Shown one piece after another: positions 18,897 to 28,659 of a stretch of DNA of 64,000 nucleotides; position 1 is the stretch's first letter; each line of letters starts with the position of its first letter. The notes below the pieces were generated by a model. That model ran no database searches and was not told the origin of the DNA. It saw only the letters and a program-made list of their open reading frames with translations. This DNA comes from Sinorhizobium sp. A49 (lineage in GTDB: Bacteria; Pseudomonadota; Alphaproteobacteria; Rhizobiales; Rhizobiaceae), in assembly GCF_002002725.1 (NCBI RefSeq), contig NZ_MUNW01000064.1, positions 1-64,000 of the forward strand. Direction: 5' to 3'. The translations under genes and the position numbers were made by a program.

Positions 18897-19256
18897 TCAG
18901 GCGCCATCTCCGTCCGTCTTGTCATTCCCCGAACTGCGCTTTACCGAGTCGAGTGTTGCCACCATCCCGGCCGAACGCAGTACATTCAACACACCGGCGC
19001 AAAAGCCAAGGAGCAGGAAAATGATCATGCCCCACGGCCCTGTACCCGCAAAGTGGTCCAAAAGATAGCCCAGAAACGCCCCAACCACGATGCCAGCGAT
19101 GAACTCGCTGGAGAGCTTCATTGCCGCGGCATAGCCTTTACGGCTTTCGGCGGCTCGGGCCTCAGCACCATCCGGCTGACTGGGTCGCTTGGACTCAATC
19201 TTTTCACCGAGCTGCTTCAGCCGCGCTTCCAGACTTTCCTCGGGTTTCTCTGTCAC
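18897..19256 (-). CDS. atpI: ATP synthase accessory protein I
   Basis: 119 residues: a charged N-terminal third, then two membrane helices (SEFIAGIVVGAFLGYLLDH and MIIFLLLGFCAGVLNVLRS). AtpI helps c-ring assembly and Mg2+ handling in other bacteria. It is first in the F0 operon, so the promoter should lie in 19257-19450, which is AT-richer than its surroundings. The F1 genes are not in the window. Confidence 0.9.
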   Translation of the reverse strand: MTEKPEESLEARLKQLGEKIESKRPSQPDGAEARAAESRKGYAAAMKLSSEFIAGIVVGAFLGYLLDHFAGTGPWGMIIFLLLGFCAGVLNVLRSAGMVATLDSVKRSSGNDKTDGDGA

Positions 19257-19554
19257 GTGGCTCTCCCATTGTTACCTTACACGGTCACGACCGTGATTTC
19301 GGCCACACAAAAGGCTGCTGTTCAAGCCACGTTTCAGCCCCATTTGAAGTCGCGCGCAACATAGTTTTAGGCATTCGCATAGTCAAGGCGTGCATAGCGC
19401 TTCGACGTGGACAATATTTCATAATGATTTCATTAGCTTGACTGCATTTCACAACGCCAGCTGGCAGACAAGGGCGGGAATCGGCCGATCGCGAGCCAGA
19501 ATCTCCGGCCCGCGACCAATGCTCCAAACGCTGCAGGATCAAAGCCGGCCTGCG

Positions 19555-20763
19555 TCAGCTCCAGCCGCCGCCATAGGTCCGGTAGAAGATGTGCAGGCCG
19601 ATCTTGCCGACCCGCTTCATGGTCTTCGCCCAGGCGGGGTTGACGTAGGTGGCGTGGTAGTGGGTTGCCGAGCCGACTTCCGGCAGCCAGATCTTGCCGG
19701 CGGTGACGGCCATGGCGACATCCTTGGCTTCCTTCCAGTGCGACCGGGAATAGACCAGGTCGCGGATCATGTCGCAGGCAAAGGAAAATTGGCAGCGGTT
19801 GCGCCAGGCCTTGTTCTGATAGACGACGCCGCAGATCGTCTTTGGATAGGTCGGATTGCGGACACGGTTGAGAATCACCTGCGCGACGGCCGCCTGCCCC
19901 TTCAAAGGTTCGCTGCGCGCCTCGAAGTAGATGCCTTCGGCAAGGCATGTCTGCTCTTCCTTGCTGAAGACTTCTGCCGGCAGCGGGGTGGCGGCCCAGG
20001 CATGATCTTCCGGGGCGATGTCGGGAATGAAACGCCCGGCGTTCTTGTCTTCTCTCAGGATCGAATCGAACGGCGATTCACGCGCATAGTCCGGCTCGGG
20101 CCGGACATAGGCAGTCGCAAGAATGTCGGGCTTGTCGTTGGTGACGAGCTTGGCCAGCATCGGCGAGAGGCCGGACTCGATCTTTGGTGGCTTCTTCTTG
20201 TAGAAGGCCGTGGCGATCTCGATCTCCTTGCCTTTAATCTTCGGCTTGGAAAAGACCATCTTTTCAGCGCCCTCGAAACCGGGCTCCATCAGTGAACTCG
20301 TGCGCTGGAGGATCGAGCCGGCCGAAAAATCCTTGGGCGGAGTGACGGGGGTGACCGCGACGATACGGCCCTTCTTGCCCCTGCGGTTGACGCGGTCTTC
20401 GTCCGGCGTGCCGGCGTGCTTGCTTTCCGCGGTCAACGCGACGCGGCTGCCATCGGGAAGTTCGATACCGGCGCCGCCATCGAGCGCGCTCGTGGTGATC
20501 GGGTCGGCAAAGACCATCTCGACGTCGTGGATCGATCCCGCCGGTGACGGTGTCATGTACATCCGCCAGCGTTCACCACCGCGATTGATACCTGAGAGGA
20601 AGGTCGCCAGGTCGGAATAGGCGGCAACCGTCGGGAAACCGATATAGACCGCAAGTCCGATGAGGGCCGGAACCAGCCAGGCGGAGACGTTCATACGAGA
20701 TTCGCGACGCAGCTTTTGACTCTTACGCACCAACCCACTCCACGCAACGCTTATCGAAGGCAC
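19555..20763 (-). CDS. SleB-type cell wall hydrolase
   Basis: 402 residues. An N-terminal membrane anchor (NVSAWLVPALIGLAVYIGF) is followed by a long linker and a C-terminal Hydrolase_2/SleB domain of about 130 residues: CLAEGIYFEARSEPLKGQAA, VILNRVRNPTYPKTICGVVY, and a GSATHYHATYVNP end. The Glu in YFEARSE is the probable catalytic residue of this lytic-transglycosylase-like fold. It likely cuts peptidoglycan. GTG starts at 20763 and 20730 both have a plausible ribosome site. Confidence 0.87.
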   Translation of the reverse strand: MPSISVAWSGLVRKSQKLRRESRMNVSAWLVPALIGLAVYIGFPTVAAYSDLATFLSGINRGGERWRMYMTPSPAGSIHDVEMVFADPITTSALDGGAGIELPDGSRVALTAESKHAGTPDEDRVNRRGKKGRIVAVTPVTPPKDFSAGSILQRTSSLMEPGFEGAEKMVFSKPKIKGKEIEIATAFYKKKPPKIESGLSPMLAKLVTNDKPDILATAYVRPEPDYARESPFDSILREDKNAGRFIPDIAPEDHAWAATPLPAEVFSKEEQTCLAEGIYFEARSEPLKGQAAVAQVILNRVRNPTYPKTICGVVYQNKAWRNRCQFSFACDMIRDLVYSRSHWKEAKDVAMAVTAGKIWLPEVGSATHYHATYVNPAWAKTMKRVGKIGLHIFYRTYGGGWS

Positions 20764-20876
20764 GGCGCTGCCCTCGCCGGCGATGGGCCAGCGGACAGAT
20801 TCCGCGCGGGGACGCTAGGACAATGAAGCTGCCGGACGCCTGGCCGGCAACGCTTCGTTCGAGCCTTGAAAATGAA

Positions 20877-20903
20877 GCATTAACCTTGATGTTTGGTTAA
20901 TGC
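20877..20903. promoter_or_regulatory. Perfect inverted repeat GCATTAACC-N9-GGTTAATGC
   Basis: Nine-base arms with a nine-base spacer, in the 204-bp space between kup and the cell wall hydrolase, 114 bp upstream of the hydrolase start. Each arm contains TTAACC, the core of CtrA half-sites. The repeat is plain in the sequence; CtrA binding is inference, and a weak kup terminator is the alternative. Confidence 0.5.
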
Positions 20904-20967
20904 GTCTTCACTGAAAGACAGTGAGGGCGGACTTTCAGCCCGCCAGCTGCCTTCCCAACCGGTGACG

Positions 20968-22869
20968 TCAGATGATGACGTGTGAGCCGAGCTCGACCAC
21001 GCGGTTGGTCGGCAGGCGGAAATAGTCGGAAGGGTCGATCGCCGCATTGGCAAGCGCGATGAACAGGCGATCCTGCCAATGCGGCATGCCGGACTGCGCA
21101 TCCGGAACCAGCTTGCGCCGGCCGAGATAGAACGACGTCGACATGATGTCGAACTTCAGCCCGGACTTGCGGAAGAGGCCGAGCGCCTGAGAAACGTTCT
21201 GCGTCTCCATGAAGCCGAAGCGCATTTCGAGCAGCGTGAAGCGCTCCGACAGCGGCTGCACGCTGACGCGTTCGGTCTTGGGAACCTTCGGCGTGTTGGC
21301 GGTGCGGATCGTCAGAATGAAGTTCTGCTGATGCAGCACGTGATTGTGCTTGATGTTGTGCAGCAGGGCTGCCGGCGTCGATTCCGGGTCGCTAGTCAGG
21401 AACACCGCGGTGCCCGGCACAGAAACCGGCGCATGCTCGCTCTTGCGCTCGATCGACTTGACGAAGCTCGCCAAGGGAATGTCGATGTGGCGGGTCTTGG
21501 CATGGAGGATCTCCGTGCCACGCTTCCAGGTCCACATGATGACGATGAAGGTGGCGGCAATCAGCACCGGCACGTAGCCACCATCATGGATCTTCAGCAT
21601 GTTGGCGCCGAGGAACACGAACTCCAATGCAAACAGCGGCAAAAGCACGGCGCCGGCCCAAAGCGCCGACCAGTTCCAGCGCGCGCGCAGAAACTCGAAG
21701 GAGAGCACCGTCGTGACCACCATCGCGCCGGTCACCGAAATACCATAGGCGGTGGCGAGCGATTCCGACGAGCCAAAGACGAAGACCAGCGCCATCACGC
21801 CGAACATCAAAAGCGTGTTGACGTTGGGAAGGTAGATCTGGCCCGTGTGGGTTTCCGAGGTGTGAAAAATCGCCATGCGCGGCAGGAAGCCGAGGTGGAT
21901 CGCCTGGCGCGTCAGGGAAAACGCGCCGGTTATCACCGCCTGGCTGGCGATGATCGTGGCGAAGGTCGCAAGGATCACGACAGGCAGCAGCGCCCATTTC
22001 GGGAACATCAGGAAGAACGGGTCCGACATCGCCTCGGGGTTCTTCAGCACGAACGCGCCCTGGCCGAGATAGTTGAGCGTCAATGCCGGAAAGACAACGA
22101 GGAACCAGGCCCACTGGATCGGGCGGCGGCCGAAATGGCCAAGGTCCGCATAGAGCGCCTCCGCGCCGGTCACCGTCAGGAAGACGGCACCGAGCACTAT
22201 GATGCCGACATAGCCCTCATTGAACATGAAGCTGGCGGCATAATAGGGGTTGAACGCCTTGAAGATCGACGGATCGTCGGAAATGTGGACGAACCCGATG
22301 CCGCCCATGACCAGGAACCAGACGAGCGTGATCGGGCCGAAGAAGTTGGAAACGGCGGCCGTTCCCTTCGACTGCACCGCAAACATCAAAAGCAGAATGA
22401 CGACGGCGATGGGGACAACGTAGTCCGACAGCGCCGGGGTCACGAGCTTCAGGCCCTCGACGGCCGAAAGCACGGATAGGGCCGGCGTAATCATCGCGTC
22501 GCCAATAAAGAGTGCGGCACCGGCAATGCCCATGAAGAACAGGATCGCCGTGTGGCCGTTCCCGGTCTTCATCAACAGCGCCAGCAGCGAGAGCGTGCCG
22601 CCCTCCCCCTGGTTGTCGGCGCGCAGCAGAAACAGCACATATTTGATCGTCACGATGATCGTCAGCGTCCAGATCATCAGCGAGATCAGGCCGATGATTT
22701 CGACATCGGTCACGCCGTCGTGGGACACCGGGCGCAGCGCTTCGCGAAAGGCGTAGAGCGGGCTGGTGCCGATATCGCCGTAGACCACGCCGATGGAGCC
22801 GAGGCCGAGGACGAGCAGCCGGCGCAGGTCTTTCGACCCTTGTGTGGAAGGGGCATGCGATTGGGTCAT
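20968..22869 (-). CDS. kup: Low-affinity potassium transporter Kup
   Basis: A K+ uptake protein of the KUP/HAK family with about twelve membrane helices over the first 450 residues and a cytoplasmic tail. The diagnostic N-terminal block is [15 protein letters not shown], and [12 protein letters not shown] and [14 protein letters not shown] follow. The ATG at 22869 ([11 protein letters not shown]) gives 633 residues, as in other rhizobial Kup. Its start is 17 bp after the corA stop. Confidence 0.95.
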   Translation of the reverse strand: MTQSHAPSTQGSKDLRRLLVLGLGSIGVVYGDIGTSPLYAFREALRPVSHDGVTDVEIIGLISLMIWTLTIIVTIKYVLFLLRADNQGEGGTLSLLALLMKTGNGHTAILFFMGIAGAALFIGDAMITPALSVLSAVEGLKLVTPALSDYVVPIAVVILLLMFAVQSKGTAAVSNFFGPITLVWFLVMGGIGFVHISDDPSIFKAFNPYYAASFMFNEGYVGIIVLGAVFLTVTGAEALYADLGHFGRRPIQWAWFLVVFPALTLNYLGQGAFVLKNPEAMSDPFFLMFPKWALLPVVILATFATIIASQAVITGAFSLTRQAIHLGFLPRMAIFHTSETHTGQIYLPNVNTLLMFGVMALVFVFGSSESLATAYGISVTGAMVVTTVLSFEFLRARWNWSALWAGAVLLPLFALEFVFLGANMLKIHDGGYVPVLIAATFIVIMWTWKRGTEILHAKTRHIDIPLASFVKSIERKSEHAPVSVPGTAVFLTSDPESTPAALLHNIKHNHVLHQQNFILTIRTANTPKVPKTERVSVQPLSERFTLLEMRFGFMETQNVSQALGLFRKSGLKFDIMSTSFYLGRRKLVPDAQSGMPHWQDRLFIALANAAIDPSDYFRLPTNRVVELGSHVII

Positions 22870-22886
22870 GCGTGTCCTACTGGCTG

Positions 22887-23864
22887 TTAGAGCCAGCCTT
22901 TCCAGCGAAATAAGAAAAAGGGTATCACGGCGGATATCACCATGGCGGCCAGCGCCAAGGGGTAGCCGAGCTGCCATTCGAGTTCCGGCATGACGCGAAA
23001 GTTCATGCCGTAGACGGAAGCGACCAGCGTTGGCGGCAACAATACCACCGAAGCGATCGAGAAGATCTTGATGATGGCATTCTGCTCGACATTGATGAGG
23101 CCGAGCGAGGCGTCGAGCAAAAAGGTGATGTTGCCGGAGATGAACGAGGCATGCTCCGACAATGTCTGGATGTCGCGCGAGATCGAGCGGCAGAGTTCGC
23201 GGCTGTCCTTGTCCGCCTGGACCTCGGGAACGGTGTAGACGAAGGTCAAAAGGCGCGAGAGCGAGGCAAGACTGTCGCGGGTCTTGGCGACCAGACGGTG
23301 ATGACCGGCCACGTCGCGCAGACGCGCTTCGAGGAAGTGCGGCGGCCGGCGCTTGACGACGGCCTTATCGCCAAAGACCTGCAGCGACAGATCATCGACC
23401 TTGCCGACGGCCTGTTCGAGGATTTCGGCGGTGCGGTCGGCAATCGTTTCGAGCAACCGGGTCAACATCACGACGCCATTCGGGCAGCCGCCGGGGATCC
23501 GGTGCATCGCCGTCTTGAAGAGAGCGAAGGCACGGGGTTCTGCGTAACGAATGGTCACAAGCCGCCCGCCGTGCAGGATGAAGGCAACGTCGGTGAGATC
23601 GGGAATATCGGTTTCAGAGCGGTAGACCAGCGACGCGGTCATGAACACGGCATCGGCCTCGATATAGAGCCGGCTCGACGGTTCGATGTCCTTCAGGTCG
23701 TCGCGGGTCGGGATGGAGATGCCCAGAAGCTTCTCCATCATCAGATCCTCGGCCTTGGTCGGCTCGACGAGATCGAACCAGACGATGTCGGGACGCAGGG
23801 TAACAGGCTCGTCTGCCACCGACAGGGTGACCGTCTCTCCGTTGGAGCAATAGCCCGTGATCAT
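22887..23864 (-). CDS. corA: CorA family magnesium transporter
   Basis: 325 residues: a large cytoplasmic funnel domain then two C-terminal membrane helices. The selectivity signature YGMNF stands at the end of the first helix ([17 protein letters not shown]), and the tail ends in basic residues. CorA carries Mg2+, Co2+ or Ni2+. It is upstream of kup on the same strand, making a cation-uptake pair. Confidence 0.93.
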   Translation of the reverse strand: MITGYCSNGETVTLSVADEPVTLRPDIVWFDLVEPTKAEDLMMEKLLGISIPTRDDLKDIEPSSRLYIEADAVFMTASLVYRSETDIPDLTDVAFILHGGRLVTIRYAEPRAFALFKTAMHRIPGGCPNGVVMLTRLLETIADRTAEILEQAVGKVDDLSLQVFGDKAVVKRRPPHFLEARLRDVAGHHRLVAKTRDSLASLSRLLTFVYTVPEVQADKDSRELCRSISRDIQTLSEHASFISGNITFLLDASLGLINVEQNAIIKIFSIASVVLLPPTLVASVYGMNFRVMPELEWQLGYPLALAAMVISAVIPFFLFRWKGWL

Positions 23865-24282
23865 TCAGGCGCCCTTCCCGCAGGCGCGGCACCCGACAGC
23901 GGCGCGTACCCGAACGAAAGTGAGCAACCGCATCGGCGCCACGTTATTCCCACGATCGAAATCCATCGGATGAAGCGTTCCCAGTCAGGACAAAATCCTC
24001 AACTCGGTCATCGCGGGAGGGCAAGGTCTCCGGCGAGAGGGCGCTAAGTTGGGCACCTTCGCAAGTGCGGCACGGCATATGGCGCAACACAGACGCAAAA
24101 TCAATGCCCCCTCGATACATGACACAGGCGCCGTCTACCGTTCCGGCGCCACCCTACTGCATGTTTCGCCGAATCGAAATCGGGTTTCGGACAAATTGTG
24201 CCGCTATTCGCAGGGCTTCGGAGCCGACCCGGCCTGTATCGCGTGGCGGGTCGACCCGATCGAAGAGGCCGCGGACGACGGC
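23865..24282. other. Intergenic region between mrp and corA
   Basis: About 420 bp without a recognisable gene. A segment near 24157-24195 (CTGCATGTTTCG, then GGGTTTCGG) vaguely recalls the outer arm of the mosaic repeats but does not pair well. The corA promoter should lie in the left part. Confidence 0.35.
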
Positions 24283-25443
24283 CTATTCGAAGACGATAAT
24301 CGGCATCGCGCGGCTCTTGTCGTCTCGTGCTGCCGAGACTTCGCGCCAGACCTTCGTCGCGATCTCACGATAGATGCGGGCGATTTCCCCTTCCGGATCG
24401 GAAACGACCAGCGGTGTACCGGCATCGGAGGTTTCCCGAATGCCCATGGTCAGCGGCACCTCGCCGAGGAACGGCACGCCGATACGCTCGGCTTCCTTGC
24501 GCGCGCCGCCATGGCCGAAAATGTCATAGCGTTTGCCGGTGTCCGGGGCGACGAAATAGCTCATGTTCTCGATAATGCCGAGCACCGGCACCTCGACCTT
24601 GCGGAACATCGCCAGCCCCTTGCGGGCGTCGATCAGGGCCAGGTCCTGCGGCGTCGAAACGATCACCGCGCCGGCAAGCGGCACCTGCTGCGCCATTGTC
24701 AATTGCGCGTCGCCGGTGCCTGGCGGCATATCGACCACCAGCACATCGAGATCGCCCCAGGCGACTTCGCGCAGCATTTGCAGCAATGCCGACTGGATCA
24801 TCGGGCCGCGCCAGATCATCGCCACTTCCTCGTCGACGAGGAAGCCCATGGACATGACCTTGAGGCCGTAGTTTTCCATCGGGCGGATCATCCGGCCTTC
24901 GATCTGCTGCGGCCGGCCGGAAATCTTCAGGAGGCGCGGCATCGACGGGCCGTAGATGTCGGCGTCCAGCAGGCCGACCTTCAGGCCGTTGGCCTTGAGC
25001 GCCAGCGCCAGGTTGACCGATGTGGTGGACTTGCCGACACCGCCCTTGCCGGAGGCGACGGCGATGATGGCGCCGACGCCGGGAATGCCGGCCTTTGCAG
25101 GTGCACCGCCTGCCGGCCGCTGGCCATGAGAATGACCGGCATGGGCGCCGGCCGGTTGCGGGCGTTGCACAGGGGCCGCCGCGGGTGCGGCCTTGCGGTC
25201 CGCGGTCAGCGCAACCATTGCAGCGCTGATGCCGGGGATTTCGCGCACGACGCGCTCGGCGGCAGCGCGCATGGGTTCGAGCTCCTTGGCGCGATCGGCG
25301 GGCACGGTGATCGAAAAATAGGCCTTGCCATCCGAAATGAAGACATCCGACACGAGCCCAAGCTCGACGATGTTGCCTTCCATATCCGGACCGCGCACGG
25401 TTCGCAGCTTATCAAGAACCACGTCTCTGGTGACTTCCGGCAT
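24283..25443 (-). CDS. mrp: Mrp/NBP35-family P-loop ATPase (ApbC-like)
   Basis: 386 residues. An N-terminal MIP18/DUF59 domain (about 1-85) is joined by an Ala/Pro/His-rich linker to a ParA-like ATPase: SGKGGVGKST (131-140), LLDADIYGPS, VVDMPPGTGDAQLT and ENMSYF. Family members carry or transfer Fe-S clusters. This copy has no cysteine at all: the usual CPxC after ENMSYF is VAPD here. Cluster binding must therefore differ or be absent. The gene is transcribed alone. Confidence 0.9.
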   Translation of the reverse strand: MPEVTRDVVLDKLRTVRGPDMEGNIVELGLVSDVFISDGKAYFSITVPADRAKELEPMRAAAERVVREIPGISAAMVALTADRKAAPAAAPVQRPQPAGAHAGHSHGQRPAGGAPAKAGIPGVGAIIAVASGKGGVGKSTTSVNLALALKANGLKVGLLDADIYGPSMPRLLKISGRPQQIEGRMIRPMENYGLKVMSMGFLVDEEVAMIWRGPMIQSALLQMLREVAWGDLDVLVVDMPPGTGDAQLTMAQQVPLAGAVIVSTPQDLALIDARKGLAMFRKVEVPVLGIIENMSYFVAPDTGKRYDIFGHGGARKEAERIGVPFLGEVPLTMGIRETSDAGTPLVVSDPEGEIARIYREIATKVWREVSAARDDKSRAMPIIVFE

Positions 25444-25521
25444 CGCGCCCTCTCATTCTTTTGTCCTCTTAGATAGTCGAGGCCGGGCGCTTCGCCAATG
25501 CGACATAACGGAAAAAGCAGA

Positions 25522-25625
25522 GCCGCCACTCATCCCTTGTGTCCGTACATCCGGGATCACAAGTGTGATCCGGCATCATTTACCTGATCCGGAATCACAC
25601 GGGGGTTGAGTGGCGGCCCTTTTTG
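25522..25625. ncRNA. Folded non-coding element with two competing hairpins
   Basis: An 11-bp outer stem pairs 25522-25532 (GCCGCCACTCA) with 25607-25617, followed on the plus strand by CCTTTTT. Inside, 25563-25573 can pair either with the segment just upstream (GATCAC, 25555-25560) or with 25589-25600 in a longer hairpin with two single-base bulges. The two folds exclude each other. On the minus strand the outer stem is also followed by five T, 68 bp upstream of mrp. It may be a small RNA, a leader switch or a repeat. The rest of 25444-25888 shows no gene. Confidence 0.5.
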
Positions 25626-25888
25626 TCGCGACCTTCTTGGGCGCTGTCTTGTTTTAGTCCCCTCTGGACATGTCCCAAGCAATGCAGGATGCGTGCCAGA
25701 TTCGAAATCAATGAGAAAAGCGAATTTTTTCAGATAAATAGCATAAGAATCGCGCCGATCGGAGACGGAGAGCATCTGCCCAGTTTATGGGCAATGGTCT
25801 CAATGCAGCACAGGAACGGGGCATTCTGTATCGGTGCGAGGCGAGGCACGGGCCGGAGCTATTGCAAGCCAGCCGCATGAGGAAGGGG

Positions 25889-26632
25889 CTAGCTGATGTA
25901 GCCCTTCTTCATCGCCTTGACGACGGCCTGCGTGCGGTTCACCGCGTCGAGCTTCTTGGTGACGTGGTTGAGGTAGTGGTTCACGGTGTGCTCGGAGAGG
26001 CCGAGGATGCCGGCGATCTCGGCGCTGGTCTTTCCAGCCGCCGTCCAGCTGAGGCACTGGATCTCGCGCTCGGAAAGGGACGCACTGGCGTTCTTCCAGA
26101 CCGAGCCGATCTCTGCCAACCGGTTGTAGATATGGATTGCGATCATCTGCAGTTCCATGGTCACGGTCATCGGCAGTTCGGCTTCCGGCCCCATCAGGAT
26201 CACGGCGCCGCGACCACCTTCTGCGTCGTGCACCGGGAAGTAACTGGCCTGGAAGATGCCGTTGTCGCGCAGCATGGCAATGTATTCGCTGGCCGAATCA
26301 GGCTTGCCACCCTCGCCTTCCCAGGCTTCGAGCGTCACCTGGAAAGGCGTCGTCGTTTCCCGCAACCGTTTGACGCCGGTGCTGAAGCGCAGCATCGACA
26401 GGCTGTCATACTTGTTCAGCAGCTCGGCAGGCATATTGGAGATAACGGTGGTTGCAGCCAGGCGGTCCACGTCGATGGACGGGATCGAACAGATGAGAAA
26501 GGTTTTGAAGCCAAACATCTGCGTGACCCGCCGCATATAGCGGATGATGTCGAACTGGGTCTCCAGTTTTGCGATCTCAGACGCGAAATCACCGCCCCGG
26601 GGCAGATCTGCGTCAGTCGTCCCGGTGGTCAT
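25889..26632 (-). CDS. LuxR-family regulator (solo), copy A
   Basis: 247 residues from the ATG at 26632, which follows AGGA; two in-frame starts up to 26662 are possible. An N-terminal autoinducer-binding-like domain (about 20-170) is followed by a GerE helix-turn-helix near the C-terminus: LSEREIQCLSWTAAGKTSAE, then SEHTVNHYLNHVTKKL. The W-x3-Y and D-P-x-x residues that hold acyl-homoserine lactone in TraR and LuxR are not seen. No luxI-type synthase is in the window. It is closely related to the next gene upstream. Confidence 0.85.
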   Translation of the reverse strand: MTTGTTDADLPRGGDFASEIAKLETQFDIIRYMRRVTQMFGFKTFLICSIPSIDVDRLAATTVISNMPAELLNKYDSLSMLRFSTGVKRLRETTTPFQVTLEAWEGEGGKPDSASEYIAMLRDNGIFQASYFPVHDAEGGRGAVILMGPEAELPMTVTMELQMIAIHIYNRLAEIGSVWKNASASLSEREIQCLSWTAAGKTSAEIAGILGLSEHTVNHYLNHVTKKLDAVNRTQAVVKAMKKGYIS

Positions 26633-26813
26633 CGTATCCTGCATTCGCGCGTTCCATGGCATTCATCAATTATCAAATAGACCGACCTGCAGGCCAATGC
26701 CAACAGATGATCGAGATTCCCTGCCCTACGCGCCTAAAAGCCTGTGTATTTCCAGACAAGCGAACTGCGCCATGCCGCAGCATCCAGCTTTGATGTGCAG
26801 AAAGTGCCAGTTC

Positions 26814-27554
26814 TCAGTTGATCAAACCGGCGCGCATGGCCTTGGCGACCGTCTGCACGCGGTTGACCGAATCCAGCTTTCGCGTCGCTCGGTTGAGATA
26901 GTGGTTCACTGTGTATTCCGACAGCGCAAGGATCCGCGCCATCTCGCTCGTGGTCTTGCCGGCCGCGGCCCAGCGCAGGCATTCCACCTCACGGCGCGAC
27001 AGGCTTCCCGACCCGCGCCGATCGCGCTCGCGCACCTCGACCAGCTTGCTGAAGAGAATGCCGGCCCACAGATTGAGTTCTTGCATTTCATCGTTCGACA
27101 CAACAGGGCGATCACCGCCAAAGGCAATGGCGGCGCGGTGGCCGCCGGCGTCATGCACCGGAAGGTAAATCCCGCGCGGCATGCCCGCCTGCTCGAAGAC
27201 GCAGATCGCCGCGTCGCCCTTGCCGTCGGCGCGCCGGCGCGCCAGCTGGTGGGCGTCATAGGTGAAGGGTATGGTGCTGCGGCGCAGGCGCTGGATCACA
27301 GGGCTGCCATTGATCAGGCCAGCGCTGTCGTAACCTTTCAGGAACTCGACCGGATAGGTCGTCATGATCGCATTGGCCTCGAGGCTGTTGCAGCCGGTAT
27401 CCGGAACGGCGAGCACGAGGAACCCACGGAAGCCATAGGCGTCCGCAACCTGCCCGATCACCCGTCTGATATCGTCCTCGCAACAGATAGGCCCCCTTAC
27501 GGACCGCCCGTCAGGGAGCATCAACGACGCCATATTCGCGCTGAAATCGATCAT
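26814..27554 (-). CDS. LuxR-family regulator (solo), copy B
   Basis: 246 residues from the ATG at 27554 (MIDFSANMASLML). It has the same layout as copy A and shares unusual blocks with it: a PxEFLxxYDS segment, QRLRRSTIPF, and the HTH LSRREVECLRWAAAGKTTSE with YTVNHYLNRATRKLDSVNR. The two probably arose by tandem duplication. As in copy A, the standard lactone contacts are not evident. The copies are about 180 bp apart, so each could have its own promoter. Confidence 0.85.
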   Translation of the reverse strand: MIDFSANMASLMLPDGRSVRGPICCEDDIRRVIGQVADAYGFRGFLVLAVPDTGCNSLEANAIMTTYPVEFLKGYDSAGLINGSPVIQRLRRSTIPFTYDAHQLARRRADGKGDAAICVFEQAGMPRGIYLPVHDAGGHRAAIAFGGDRPVVSNDEMQELNLWAGILFSKLVEVRERDRRGSGSLSRREVECLRWAAAGKTTSEMARILALSEYTVNHYLNRATRKLDSVNRVQTVAKAMRAGLIN

Positions 27555-27748
27555 CTTCCGCCCTTCTCCACATCCGGCTCCGGGGAGGAGCACGGCCGCT
27601 GACGCCGCATGAAGATCACGTCAAAATTATTCTTAATGACAAAATCAAACCTGGTCGCGGTCAACCGCAAAGCGAGTCTGATATATTAACGTTATCGAGG
27701 TTGGAACACCACGTCCAGTCGAAGTTTCTAATTTACCGTAAAGTGAAC

Positions 27749-28585
27749 TCAAGGTCCACCGCGGCCCGGACCGAGGCGAATCGCGGCCTCCTCCCCGATC
27801 GCCGCCGCCGCCGCCCGCACCGCCCCCGACCAGGCGGTCAACTGCTCCATGCTCACCCTGTAGGCCGGCCCCGTAACCGAGATTCCAGCTGTCAGATCGC
27901 TGCCCGACACACGGATCGGCGCAGCAACGCAGCGGATCTCTATCTCATGTTCTTCCCGATCGAAAGCGTGTCCGTCGCGGCGGATGTCGGCAATTTCCGC
28001 CAGCAGCGTTTCGGCCGAGCGATGCGTATGCGGGGTGAACGCATGGAACGCCATCCTGGCGACAAGACGCTCCAGTTCCGGTTGCGGCAACAGCGACAGC
28101 GCCGCCTTGCCGATCCCGGTGCAATAGACGGGAGAGGCCTTGCCGATCTGCGAACTCATGCGCACCGTCTGCCGACTTTCGACCTTGTCGACATAGACGA
28201 TTTCGGTTTCCCTGAGGATACCGAGATGCACGGTTTCTCCGGTCAACTCGTGCAGTTTGCGAAGATGCGGTTCGGCAACATCACGAAAACGATTGCCTGA
28301 CCAGGCGCGAGAGGCAAGTGTCAACAGGCGAAGGCCGGGCTCGTAGGAGAGATCGCGCCGCTGCACGAGTAGCCCTTCCTCGACGAGGTGGCTGAGCAAC
28401 CGGTGCAAGGTACCGCGCGGCTGGCCGGATTTCGCCAGAATATCGGTGAACCGCTGTGGCCCGTCGGCCATGACCACCGCCTCCAGAACGGCCATGGCCT
28501 TGCCGAGCGTACCGGTGCCGGCCGCCTCGCCATCCGCAATTCCTGTGAGTTCCGCACTCATGTCGCCCGTTTCATCTCCGCCCAT
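27749..28585 (-). CDS. IclR-family transcriptional regulator
   Basis: A winged-helix DNA-binding domain (about residues 20-80, with TLGKAMAVLEAVV and SGQPRGTLHRLLSHLVEEG), then an IclR effector domain ending GISVTGPAYRVSMEQL. I start it at 28585 (MGGDETGD), giving 278 residues; Met at 28561 is also possible. It diverges from the sugar-acid operon and the shared region contains a matching palindrome, so it very likely controls that operon and itself. The ligand is probably a pathway intermediate. Confidence 0.92.
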   Translation of the reverse strand: MGGDETGDMSAELTGIADGEAAGTGTLGKAMAVLEAVVMADGPQRFTDILAKSGQPRGTLHRLLSHLVEEGLLVQRRDLSYEPGLRLLTLASRAWSGNRFRDVAEPHLRKLHELTGETVHLGILRETEIVYVDKVESRQTVRMSSQIGKASPVYCTGIGKAALSLLPQPELERLVARMAFHAFTPHTHRSAETLLAEIADIRRDGHAFDREEHEIEIRCVAAPIRVSGSDLTAGISVTGPAYRVSMEQLTAWSGAVRAAAAAIGEEAAIRLGPGRGGP

Positions 28586-28611
28586 AAGGGTCTGGGATCG
28601 CCAATCCGATC

Positions 28612-28641
28612 TTGACAAAATAACCGCTGCCGCCCGATAAT
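28612..28641 (+). promoter_or_regulatory. Sigma-70-type promoter of the galactonate operon
   Basis: TTGACA at 28612, an 18-bp spacer, then GATAAT at 28636. The start point would be near 28648, about 80 bp before the dehydrogenase gene. It is a strong match by eye for a housekeeping promoter. Confidence 0.65.
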
Positions 28642-28659
28642 TCCATATAATAAAATCTC

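Noticed and set aside
21079-22479. Plus-strand open frame antisense to kup
   Set aside because: Basic low-complexity product; Kup motifs are on the other strand.
25889-27554. A complete quorum-sensing locus
   Set aside because: Two LuxR-type regulators are present, but no LuxI-type synthase gene is found anywhere in the window.
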